Both the position numbers and the translations under genes were made by a program. From Psychroserpens sp. NJDZ02 (GTDB taxonomy: Bacteria; Bacteroidota; Bacteroidia; Flavobacteriales; Flavobacteriaceae): DNA of 64,000 nucleotides. The stretch is taken from assembly GCF_004843725.1 (NCBI RefSeq), contig NZ_CP039451.1:2734001-2798000 (forward strand). The letters run 5' to 3'. Under the pieces are notes generated by a model. That model saw nothing but the letters and a program-made list of their open reading frames with translations, made no database searches and was not told the DNA's origin. Shown one piece after another: positions 38,263 through 45,570 of this stretch (its first letter is position 1; each line of letters begins with the position of its first letter).

Positions 38263-38290
38263 AAAAGCGACCCACGGGTCGCTTTTATAT
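38263..38290 (+). terminator. Rho-independent terminator
   Basis: AAAAGCGACCC / GGGTCGCTTTT separated by AC. The core stem GCGACC/GGTCGC is repeated in the terminator at 41685-41716. Confidence 0.9.
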
Positions 38291-38334
38291 TTTATATAGC
38301 ACAAGTTTATTTTATTAATTTCATCTAAATGATA

Positions 38335-38342
38335 TAACTTTG
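38335..38342 (+). promoter_or_regulatory. -7 box of the MbnP/MbnH-like operon
   Basis: TAACTTTG fits TAnnTTTG. Transcription would begin near 38349, leaving only about 10 nt before the proposed start of the first gene. The -33 element is not evident. Confidence 0.5.
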
Positions 38343-38358
38343 CAAAAATCATTTTTTT

Positions 38359-38739
38359 CTGAAAAAGCTGTTTACAATACTATTGTTTTTATCTTTTGCT
38401 ATACGACCAATGTATTATGTTGGTTATGTGGCTTACTTTCAGTTAAATATAGATTATATTATAGATGCCTATTGTATTAATAAGGAAAAACCGCAATTGG
38501 CTTGTAATGGTAAGTGTCATTTAGCAAAGCAATTGCAAGTCCCTACAAGTACTGATGATACTAACAGTGACGCTATAAGTAGCTTAGCAGAGTCGTTTTT
38601 TCCTGTATTCTATTCTGAATATCAATATACTCAGGATGGTAATGCTTTACTTCAACTAAAAAAGGAAAACGCTTTAGTTTACAATCAAAGGTATAGTTTC
38701 AACTTTGAACCTTTCCATTTTAAACCTCCTATTGCATAA
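38359..38739 (+). CDS. Small exported protein with CxxxCH motif, first gene of the MbnP/MbnH-like cluster
   Basis: 126 residues if read from CTG at 38359; no ATG is available before Met18. The choice gives a sensible N-terminus (LKKLFTILLFLSFAIRPMYY) behind the -7 box. Conserved-looking features are Cys39 and CNGKCHLAKQL (49-59). CxxxCH is close to, but not, a standard CxxCH heme site and could bind metal. The following genes encode MbnP and MbnH homologues, so a role in copper or heme handling is plausible. The start codon and function are both uncertain. Confidence 0.55.
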   Translation: MKKLFTILLFLSFAIRPMYYVGYVAYFQLNIDYIIDAYCINKEKPQLACNGKCHLAKQLQVPTSTDDTNSDAISSLAESFFPVFYSEYQYTQDGNALLQLKKENALVYNQRYSFNFEPFHFKPPIA

Positions 38740-38806
38740 TTTTTATTTTTCGGCTTAAGCCATAATAGGCTTATTAACTTATTACTTAAAATTAAAAATT
38801 ATACAA

Positions 38807-39607
38807 ATGAAATTAGTCAAATATACATTTGCACTTTTAGCGTGCGCAGTAATTACAGCATGTTCATCAGACGATGATACTGCTTCAGAGGATTTATCTA
38901 ATCAGTCAGGATCACTTACTTTAAAATATGATAATGGTGTAGGAGATCAAGATTTTATCTTTGGCACATCTTATAGTAAATCTAATTCTGAGTCATTTAA
39001 ATTAAATACTCTAAAATATATTATTAGTAATGTAAGGTTGATGGATGCAAATGGAAACATTTTTGAATATCCAACAGAAGACAATGCGTTTATTATAGAT
39101 GAATCAGATGGTAATAATGCAGGAGAGATCTGGGTAACTTTAGACAATGTAGATGCTGCAGATTATGTGTCTGTCACTTTTGGTGTTGGTATTGATCAAG
39201 AAAGGTTTGCTCTTGGTGCAGAGGGACAAGGTGCATTTTTAGAACTAGCAGATGAAGAAGAAATGATGTGGAGCTGGGCAACAGGCTATAAATTTGTTAG
39301 ATTAGATGGTACGTATTCTACAAGTACAATGACTGATCAACCTTTAAATGTGCACATGGGTAGCGTTGGGACAGCTTTAGATAATTATAGAGAGGTAACT
39401 TTAGACTTTCCTAATACAGTTTTAGTAAGAGCAGATAAGACTCCAGAAGTACATATTGAAGCAGATATAGCCAAAGTCTTTGATGGTAGTACTGCTGTAA
39501 ACTTTGCAGATGGCTATGATCAAGTACATACAGATGCAGATAAGACAGCAGTAATCGCAACAAACATATCTACTATGTTTGAAGTACACCACGTACATAA
39601 CGATTAA
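38807..39607 (+). CDS. MbnP-like lipoprotein
   Basis: 266 residues. Lipoprotein signal ending at Cys19 (ITACSSDDD). The core has the MbnP family pattern: FKLNTLKYIISNVRLMDANG, WVTLDNVDAADYVSVTFGVGID, and MMWSWATGYKFVR at 153-165 with the paired Trp, ending in a His-rich HHVHND. In methanobactin operons MbnP is the copper-binding partner whose Trp is oxidised to kynurenine by the diheme enzyme MbnH. The next gene encodes an MbnH-like protein. Copper binding here is inferred from the family. Confidence 0.82.
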   Translation: MKLVKYTFALLACAVITACSSDDDTASEDLSNQSGSLTLKYDNGVGDQDFIFGTSYSKSNSESFKLNTLKYIISNVRLMDANGNIFEYPTEDNAFIIDESDGNNAGEIWVTLDNVDAADYVSVTFGVGIDQERFALGAEGQGAFLELADEEEMMWSWATGYKFVRLDGTYSTSTMTDQPLNVHMGSVGTALDNYREVTLDFPNTVLVRADKTPEVHIEADIAKVFDGSTAVNFADGYDQVHTDADKTAVIATNISTMFEVHHVHND

Positions 39608-39615
39608 ATATAACT

Positions 39616-39655
39616 AATACACCATTGAAAATTTGATGATTTTCAATGGTGTATT
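39616..39655 (+). promoter_or_regulatory. Perfect 17-bp intercistronic hairpin between mbnP-like and mbnH-like genes
   Basis: Arms 39616-39632 and 39639-39655 are perfectly complementary around the loop TTGATG. There is no T tract, and the next ATG is 13 nt away at 39669. It may stabilise the upstream message, attenuate transcription or limit translation of the peroxidase. Confidence 0.7.
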
Positions 39656-39668
39656 AAATCTTATACTT

Positions 39669-40715
39669 ATGAAAAAAGTAAGCCTTATTATATTAGGCTT
39701 GGTATCTCTGTTTTCTTGTTCTAAAAGTACAGAACAGGAGAGCTATGTGCCAATACCTTTACAGTTAGAATTACCATCTAATTTTCCAGACATCGCTTAT
39801 AATTTGGATAATAATCCGATTACAGAGGCCGGTTTTGAGTTGGGGAAAAAGTTGTTTTATGAAGGCAAATTATCTTCTAATGGTGCTATCGCTTGTGCTT
39901 TTTGTCATGAACAAGCCTTTGCGTTTACACATCATGGACATACCCTAAGTCATGGTGTTAATGGGGCGATTGGACTTAGAAATGCCCAACCCATGCAAAA
40001 TTTAGCATATCAAACCTCTTTTATGTGGGATGGTGCGGCAACACATCTAGATTTTCAGCCCATTATACCTTTAACTAGTGAGTTAGAAATGGGAGAAACA
40101 TTAAGTAATGTGATTGTCAAGTTGCAACAGGATAGTTATTATCAAGAACAATTTGAAAAAGCCTTTGACGATGGCGAAATTAATAGCGAAAACATGCTAA
40201 AAGCCTTATCACAGTTTATGGTAATGATGGTGTCTTCAAACTCTAGATACGATAAGTATGTAAGAAACGAAGATAATGTGACCTTAACAACTATGGAACT
40301 GGATGGCTTAAATACATTTCAGAACAAATGCTCTGGATGTCACAGCTCGGATTTATTTACCGACCAATCGTTCAGAAATAATGGACTACCTGTAAATCCA
40401 CAATTAGACGATAAAGGCCGTTTTAATATCCTAGAAGATCCAAATGATTTATACAAATTTAAAGTGCCAAGTCTTCGTAATATAGAAGTGTCGTATCCAT
40501 ATATGCATGACGGACGATTTACTACATTAGAAGTTGTTTTGGACTTTTATGATGCTAATGTTGTAGATAACAGAAATGTAGATCCAGCACTATTAAGAGC
40601 TGATGGTACTTATGGTATCTCACTTACCGATTACGAAAAAGAAAGTTTGATAGCTTTCTTAAAAACATTAACAGATACTCAATTTTTAGAAGATGAGCGT
40701 TTTGCAGAATATTAA
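39669..40715 (+). CDS. MbnH-like diheme cytochrome c peroxidase family lipoprotein
   Basis: 348 residues from ATG 39669 (MKKVSLIILGLVSLFSC, lipid-modified Cys17); the earlier ATG at 39633 lies inside the hairpin. Two heme c sites are visible: CAFCH (76-80) and CSGCH (221-225). Other family features are FTHHGHTLSHGVNG, RNAQPMQNLAY and KVPSLRNIEVSYPYMHDGRF. MauG/MbnH enzymes use a bis-Fe(IV) state to oxidise a partner protein rather than H2O2 alone. Pairing with an MbnP homologue favours that role over plain peroxidase. Confidence 0.87.
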   Translation: MKKVSLIILGLVSLFSCSKSTEQESYVPIPLQLELPSNFPDIAYNLDNNPITEAGFELGKKLFYEGKLSSNGAIACAFCHEQAFAFTHHGHTLSHGVNGAIGLRNAQPMQNLAYQTSFMWDGAATHLDFQPIIPLTSELEMGETLSNVIVKLQQDSYYQEQFEKAFDDGEINSENMLKALSQFMVMMVSSNSRYDKYVRNEDNVTLTTMELDGLNTFQNKCSGCHSSDLFTDQSFRNNGLPVNPQLDDKGRFNILEDPNDLYKFKVPSLRNIEVSYPYMHDGRFTTLEVVLDFYDANVVDNRNVDPALLRADGTYGISLTDYEKESLIAFLKTLTDTQFLEDERFAEY

Positions 40716-41679
40716 ATATATCATTATTGGGGTTGTAATGTTAGGTTTCGCTAAAGCGGAAGCTCATAATCCTGTAAACCCGTGTACAAAATACGAACCT
40801 TTTAAGGTATCATGTGACTTGTGTGGTTGCTCCACAAGTAGTGGGAGTTTTGGTTTTGGAACTTTAAGCAATGCTAATTTTATTGGTTTGCGATATATCT
40901 ATCAAAATTTTGAATCTAAAAATGGGATTTTTGAAAATTCGCCTACTAGTAAAGAAGCCTTTAATACCGTACAGTTATGGGCTCAAATCCCTGTAAACGA
41001 ATCGTTTTATGTGACCGCTAGTTTGCCTTATCAAGATTTAACACGAGATTTTAATGGAGCTAAAGAAAACTTGAATGGCTTAGGAGATGCTAGTGTTGTG
41101 GGATGGTATAAACATGTTTTTTATAAAAAGAAAGACAATGATGTGGTTGATTTTAATGCAGAAAAAGAACCTTCAGGACATAGTTTACAATTTGGAATGG
41201 GGGTTAAATTACCAACAGGACAATTTGAACAACGTTTAGCGGATAATATTAATCCAGGCTTTCAAGTAGGGACAGGAAGTGTGGATGGTGTATTTTCTTT
41301 AGGATATAACTATGGAAATGATAGCTTTGGAGTCAATACATTATTAAGCTATTATTTAAAAGGCGAAAATAAAAATGACTACCAATTTGGAGATCAATTT
41401 AGTTATGCCGTTAATTTTTTTACAGCAATACCTAAAGAGAAAATGAATATCATGCCATTTATGGGAGTATCTGGAGATATTTATGATCCTATAACACAAT
41501 ATGGAGAAACATTAAGCGATACGGATGGTAACATCTTAAATTTTAGTTTAGGATCTGAGCTAGCCATCGAAAAATTTATTTTTGGGGCGAGTTATACGTT
41601 GCCAATCAGTCAGCATTTATTTGGCGATAATGTAGAGTCCAAACAACGGGTATCTGTGTATGTCAATTTTGCACTTTAA
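40693..41679 (+). CDS. Outer-membrane beta-barrel protein of the MbnP/MbnH-like cluster
   Basis: 328 residues; signal peptide ending near Ala24. A Cys-rich N-terminus follows (Cys31, then CDLCGC at 41-46), then barrel-like strands (LQFGMGVKLPTGQFE, FSLGYNYGNDSFGVNTLLSYYL) ending in VSVYVNFAL with a terminal hydrophobic residue. It overlaps the mbnH-like gene by 23 nt. Related proteins are annotated as transporters or phenol-degradation MetA-like proteins. The CxxCxC cluster could hold copper; that is inference. Confidence 0.75.
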   Translation: MSVLQNIKYIIIGVVMLGFAKAEAHNPVNPCTKYEPFKVSCDLCGCSTSSGSFGFGTLSNANFIGLRYIYQNFESKNGIFENSPTSKEAFNTVQLWAQIPVNESFYVTASLPYQDLTRDFNGAKENLNGLGDASVVGWYKHVFYKKKDNDVVDFNAEKEPSGHSLQFGMGVKLPTGQFEQRLADNINPGFQVGTGSVDGVFSLGYNYGNDSFGVNTLLSYYLKGENKNDYQFGDQFSYAVNFFTAIPKEKMNIMPFMGVSGDIYDPITQYGETLSDTDGNILNFSLGSELAIEKFIFGASYTLPISQHLFGDNVESKQRVSVYVNFAL

Positions 41680-41684
41680 AGACT

Positions 41685-41716
41685 AAAAAAAAGCGACCAA
41701 CTGGTCGCTTTTTTTT
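41685..41716. terminator. Bidirectional terminator between the MbnP/MbnH cluster and oxyR
   Basis: AAGCGACCA (41691-41699) / TGGTCGCTT (41702-41710) with A and T runs outside. It serves both convergent units. Confidence 0.9.
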
Positions 41717-41719
41717 ATA

Positions 41720-42661
41720 TTATTTTTTTTGAATGGGACTAATGATTTGCACATTTTGAAAAGCAATGGCGCCTCTAACAACACCTGCGATAACATCTCT
41801 TAACGCTTCAATGATTTGCATTTTAAGTTCACTTTTGTGATATATCAAACTAACTTCTCTAGCAGGAGAAGGTTCTGCAAAATAGTGCAGGTTCTGTTTT
41901 GCTTTTTCGTTTAAATCTAAAGTGTGTAAGTAAGGTAGTAAAGTCATCCCTAAACCTTCATTAGATAGTTTTACTAACGTTTCAATACTTCCGCTTTCTA
42001 ATTGAAACTTGTCATCGTTTTGATTTTTAAACGCTTTACAAAGGTTGATAACACCATCTCTAAAACAATGCCCATCTTCTAATAACAGCATATCATCAAT
42101 TTCTAAATCCGATGTTTCTAAGGTTTTTTTGTCTCTTAATCTATGGTTTTGTGGGACGTATGCAACAAAAGGTTCAAAATATAAAACACGCTCTTTAATG
42201 GTTTCATTTTCTAAAGGTGTTGCCGCAATTGCAGCATCTAAATGCCCATCATTAATACGTGTTATGATTTCTTCTGTCGTTAATTCTTCAATTTTAAGTT
42301 TAACTTTAGGATATTTTTTTACAAAGTTATTTAAAAACATAGGTAATAAAGTAGGCATAATTGTAGGTATGATACCTAATCTAAATTCACCTCCAATAAA
42401 CCCTTTCTCTTGATCAACAATATCTTGTATTCTATAGGATTCGTTTACAATATTTCTGGCTTGCGTGACTATTTTTTTACCAACTTCCGTTAACTCAATT
42501 GGCTTTTTACTTCTGTCAAAAATTAAAACATCCAATTGGTCCTCTAATTTCTGAATTTGCATACTTAAAGTAGGCTGCGTTACAAAACATTTTTGTGCAG
42601 CTTTAGTAAAGTTTTGGTTTTCGGCTACAGCCAAAACATATGATAATTGAGTAATAGTCAT
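41720..42661 (-). CDS. oxyR: Hydrogen-peroxide sensor OxyR, LysR family
   Basis: 313 residues. N-terminal LysR helix-turn-helix (NFTKAAQKCFVTQPTLSMQIQKLE) and an effector domain carrying Cys199 and Cys208 in GHCFRDGVINLC, the same spacing and numbering as E. coli OxyR. H2O2 oxidises the pair to a disulfide, activating peroxide-defence genes. It is divergent from dps with an operator-like sequence between them, and next to a heme peroxidase cluster, consistent with a peroxide stress locus. Confidence 0.96.
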   Translation of the reverse strand: MTITQLSYVLAVAENQNFTKAAQKCFVTQPTLSMQIQKLEDQLDVLIFDRSKKPIELTEVGKKIVTQARNIVNESYRIQDIVDQEKGFIGGEFRLGIIPTIMPTLLPMFLNNFVKKYPKVKLKIEELTTEEIITRINDGHLDAAIAATPLENETIKERVLYFEPFVAYVPQNHRLRDKKTLETSDLEIDDMLLLEDGHCFRDGVINLCKAFKNQNDDKFQLESGSIETLVKLSNEGLGMTLLPYLHTLDLNEKAKQNLHYFAEPSPAREVSLIYHKSELKMQIIEALRDVIAGVVRGAIAFQNVQIISPIQKK

Positions 42662-42665
42662 GCTT

Positions 42666-42710
42666 ATAGTTTAAGACTATAAAAATATAACATCTATCAA
42701 TTAAATTGAT
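42666..42710. promoter_or_regulatory. Candidate OxyR operator in the oxyR-dps intergenic region
   Basis: ATAGTTTAAGACTAT (42666-42680) fits the ATAG-N7-CTAT half-site of OxyR. Then, 15 nt later, ATCAATT-A-AATTGAT (42696-42710) is a perfect 7-1-7 palindrome. It lies 4 nt upstream of the oxyR start and just before the dps -7 box, which suits both autorepression and dps activation. Confidence 0.6.
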
Positions 42711-42733
42711 GTTTAAAGCGGATTATTTAATCG

Positions 42734-42741
42734 TAAATTTG
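42734..42741 (+). promoter_or_regulatory. -7 box of dps
   Basis: TAAATTTG fits TAnnTTTG, 23 nt before the dps ATG. Confidence 0.55.
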
Positions 42742-42764
42742 AGTAACCAATAAAACAAAATATT

Positions 42765-43244
42765 ATGACACTAAATACATTAGGACTAGACACTCAGAAA
42801 ACGAAGGAATTAGCAGAACAACTAAATCAGTTGTTAGCTAATTTTCAAATATATTATCAAAATTTAAGAGGTATCCATTGGAATATTAGAGGGAAAAACT
42901 TTTTTGACTTACATGTTAAGTTTGAAGAGTTATATACGGATGCCAATATGAAAGTAGATTTAATTGCAGAGCGTGTATTAACATTAGGAGAAACGCCATT
43001 ACATACTTTTGATGATTATATAAAATCGTCTAAAGTGCCTGTTGGACATAATGTGTCTAAAGATGATAATGCAGTGGCATTAATAGTAACGTCTTTAACA
43101 GAATTACTAAAACTAGAGCGTCATATTTTAGAAACTGCTGGAGAGGCAAATGATGAAGGAACAAACTCCATGATTAGCGACTTTATCTCTGAGCAAGAAA
43201 AAACCATTTGGATGATGAATGCTTGGTTAGGAAAAAGCCTATAA
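42765..43244 (+). CDS. dps: Dps family DNA-protecting ferritin
   Basis: 159 residues. The Dps ferroxidase pattern is present: NLRGIHWNIRGKNFFDLHVKFEELYTDA, with His and acidic residues at the dimer interface. Dps oxidises Fe(II) with H2O2 and shields DNA. It is divergent from oxyR across 103 nt holding an OxyR-like site, matching the usual regulon. A terminator follows. Confidence 0.95.
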   Translation: MTLNTLGLDTQKTKELAEQLNQLLANFQIYYQNLRGIHWNIRGKNFFDLHVKFEELYTDANMKVDLIAERVLTLGETPLHTFDDYIKSSKVPVGHNVSKDDNAVALIVTSLTELLKLERHILETAGEANDEGTNSMISDFISEQEKTIWMMNAWLGKSL

Positions 43245-43262
43245 TTGCATTACATGATAATT

Positions 43263-43291
43263 AAAAAGAGCAGCTTAGGTTGCTCTTTTTT
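43263..43291 (+). terminator. Rho-independent terminator of dps
   Basis: AAAAAGAGCA (43263-43272) / TGCTCTTTTT (43281-43290), 8-nt loop, continuing T run. Confidence 0.88.
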
Positions 43292-43377
43292 TTGTTTAAG
43301 TCCATTAGAATTCTAAAAATTATTTGACTATATATTTATGCAAGAGTAGCTTAATTAAGTTATAGTATTATGTGTAA

Positions 43378-43761
43378 TTAGTCTTTATTTTGAAGTAATA
43401 AAGTCACAAGCTCTGGTCGGTTTATAATTAAGTTGTTAATGACAGTAGTGTCGCTTAAATCCATTCTGATATCAGGTATAAGGCTTCATGTTGGATCGTC
43501 AAAATCGGCACAGCCCATAAGCCAATTCGCAATTATTCTATCTTCTATTGGATGGTCATCAATTATCTTTAGGTTGTTATGCCTTTTATTTCTACGAAGA
43601 CGCTTAGTAAGATCATCAAGATCTTTAGACTTGCCTTCAGTAAATTGAATAAATAAACCGTTTTTGTGCATTACAACACTGCAGATTGCATCCATTGTAT
43701 TAATAGCACACGAATCATGCAAAAGATCTAATAAATCACACTTATTAAATTGTTTTTAGAT
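43378..43761 (-). pseudogene. Decayed BLUF (blue-light, FAD) domain gene
   Basis: One frame reads DLLDLLHDSCAINTMDAICS, then NGLFIQFTEG, LRRNKRHNNLKIIDDHPIEDR and NWLMGCADFDDPT. These follow the second half of a BLUF domain closely (NG.F.Q.LEG, RH..., PI..R, W.MG). A TGA at 43486-43488 interrupts it, and the same frame continues for 35 plausible codons to TAA at 43378. Upstream, a stop lies about 45 nt before DLLDLL and the flavin-binding N-terminus with its Tyr is missing. No ATG fits. BLUF proteins sense blue light; this copy is dead. Confidence 0.75.
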
Positions 43762-43917
43762 GGACCAGTCTAAATGCTGCTGCGACATTTTATAATATAG
43801 TTTTGATAGGGTCTAGGGGAGTAGTACTATGTTAGATAAATAAATTTTAAATTCAAATTTTACGGACTAAAAAAGCCACTATAAAGCGGCTTAATTACTG
43901 GTCGTTTTTTGATGAGG

Positions 43918-44379
43918 TTAGAACCGTATTTTAAAATCTAAAGTCTCTGAGGTTACATTAAATTTGGCTTCAGAAAATTGAGGTGGACCATAACTCATAG
44001 GGTTATTTGACATTCCGTAGTTTTCTAAAGGCATCCCATTTTCAAAATCCATACGGTTATTTTTATTTTCGTCATGTAATACCATTATGGCATACGCCCC
44101 TGGCTTTACATTTTTAAAAGTGATCGTTGCAGTGTTATTTTTAATGCTAATGTTTTTATGTTGTATACCTTGTCCTTTCATCCAAGTCTCTGTTGTGTGT
44201 AAAGCAAATCCTATTTGTCCAGTATTATTTTTTACATTAGTAACGGTTACGGTTATAGTTTGTCCTTGCTCTAATTTTGTGTCTGTCTGTGCAACAGTAC
44301 ATGTGATACTCAGTGTAAATAAAATTAAAGTATTTAATACATGTCTTTTAATTCGGTTTGAAGTCATTATTGTGTTCAT
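43918..44379 (-). CDS. DUF2141 exported protein
   Basis: 153 residues. Signal peptide ends near VAQ; mature part TVTVTNVKNNTGQIGFALHTT, FKNVKPGAYAIMVLHDENKNNRMDFE and GMPLENYGMSNNP is a clear DUF2141 match (about 110-residue beta-sandwich). It is intact although genes on both sides are decayed. Function unknown. Confidence 0.87.
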   Translation of the reverse strand: MNTIMTSNRIKRHVLNTLILFTLSITCTVAQTDTKLEQGQTITVTVTNVKNNTGQIGFALHTTETWMKGQGIQHKNISIKNNTATITFKNVKPGAYAIMVLHDENKNNRMDFENGMPLENYGMSNNPMSYGPPQFSEAKFNVTSETLDFKIRF

Positions 44380-44482
44380 TGTGTGTTGTTTTTATTGGTT
44401 AACACTTCAAAAATGCAATTAACAATGCAACAATTCTAATACAACTGGCTCAACTGTTATTTTTAATAGACCAATTGTCTTT

Positions 44483-44815
44483 TTATTGTAAACGGATGAT
44501 TTCTAAGCGCTTATTTTTTTGTTTTCCTGCTTTGGTATTGGTTGCGTTAATAGGGGAGTGGCTACCAAATCCTTTAGTTATTAGTTTAGTTAAATTTACA
44601 CTTTTACTTATTTCAAAAATAAATTAAAACAGGTTTGGCCATTTTTACTGTTTTTATCTGCCCTCTTTTTTTACTATTTCGAGGTAGTCAATAATACTTA
44701 TATTTTCTTTGGCTTCCAGGTATTTATCAATTTTATCAGGACAGTCATAAAAACGGGCTACACCAAAGACATGAGTAGATTAGTCTGCTGTGTTGATAAT
44801 ACCATCATTATCATT
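44483..44815 (-). pseudogene. Decayed OmpA-family gene with thrombospondin type 3-like repeats
   Basis: The 3' end reads SVNLTKLITKGFGSHSPINA then AGKQKNKRLEIIRLQ-stop (stop at 44483-44485), a standard OmpA peptidoglycan-binding C-terminus. Upstream, near 44700-44815, the frame gives NDNDGIINTAD, a stop, then VFGVARFYDCPDKIDKYLEA, which are calcium-binding TSP3-type repeats of Bacteroidota OmpA proteins. A further stop at 44654-44656 and loss of the middle of the gene show it is dead. The promoter of the next gene lies in its remains. Confidence 0.7.
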
Positions 44816-44844
44816 GTGGATTTGTTTTATAAAAACTAATTTTG
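44814..44844 (+). promoter_or_regulatory. Promoter of the UPF0126 gene
   Basis: TTG (44814-44816), 20 nt, TAATTTTG (44837-44844): a good TTG-N-TAnnTTTG match, 17 nt before the ATG at 44862. Confidence 0.65.
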
Positions 44845-44861
44845 CATTTTATATATATCAT

Positions 44862-45467
44862 ATGTTTTACATTATTGACATTTTAGGGACCATTGCTTTT
44901 GCAATTTCTGGTGTATTAGTTGCGCTTAATAAGCGCATGGATGCTTTTGGGATTTTAATTATTGCGTTTGTAACGGCGGTAGGTGGCGGAACATTGCGTG
45001 ATATTTTAATTGGCGAAACACCAGTAGGTTGGATGAAAGATATGACGTTTATCTATGTTATTATTTTATCAACCATTTTTGCTGTCGCTTTTAGATCTAA
45101 AATTGACTATTTACGAAAGTCATTATTGTTATTTGATACTATTGGTATTGGACTATATACCGTTGTTGGTGTAGAAAAAGGAATATCTGCAGGACTACAC
45201 CCTATCATTTGTGTCTTTTTAGGGACAATGTCTGCTTGTTTTGGAGGGGTTATTAGGGATATTTTGTGTAATGAAATACCAGTAATATTTAGAAAAGAGG
45301 TGTATGCTACTGCTTGTATTTTAGGAGGTGCAACTTATTTTTTAGTGATCAAACTCCCTATAGCTTCAGATTTTGTATTTGTAATAGCGGGAGTTGTTGT
45401 TATTGCAATTAGATTAATTGCTGTTAAGTTTAAAGTCAGTTTACCTAACTTGTATAGGGACAATTAA
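44862..45467 (+). CDS. UPF0126/TRIC-type membrane protein
   Basis: 201 residues from ATG 44862; an upstream in-frame ATG at 44790 is ruled out because the promoter lies between. Seven hydrophobic segments and two inverted repeats of the family: GTIAFAISGVLVALNKRMDAFG with GGGTLRDIL, and again GTMSACFGGVIRDILCNE. Related bacterial proteins are trimeric channels; E. coli YicG is linked to glycine uptake. Monocistronic, strong hairpin behind it. Confidence 0.9.
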   Translation: MFYIIDILGTIAFAISGVLVALNKRMDAFGILIIAFVTAVGGGTLRDILIGETPVGWMKDMTFIYVIILSTIFAVAFRSKIDYLRKSLLLFDTIGIGLYTVVGVEKGISAGLHPIICVFLGTMSACFGGVIRDILCNEIPVIFRKEVYATACILGGATYFLVIKLPIASDFVFVIAGVVVIAIRLIAVKFKVSLPNLYRDN

Positions 45468-45514
45468 TACTACTTTCTGATTAAATAGCTAACGAAAACC
45501 CAATATATACTGTT

Positions 45515-45566
45515 ATAGCTTTGAGTTACCAATCCTAAATATTAGGGACTGGTAACTTAAAGCTAT
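45515..45566. terminator. Long bidirectional hairpin
   Basis: Arms 45515-45531 and 45550-45566 pair at 16 of 17 positions, with an inner TCCTAA/TTAGGGA pairing. T-rich sequence follows on both strands. It separates the convergent UPF0126 gene and the 344-residue exported protein. Confidence 0.75.
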
Positions 45567-45570
45567 TGGT

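Noticed and set aside
44087..44422. Plus-strand 111-codon hydrophobic frame
   Set aside because: Antisense to the DUF2141 gene, which has a clear family match and signal peptide.
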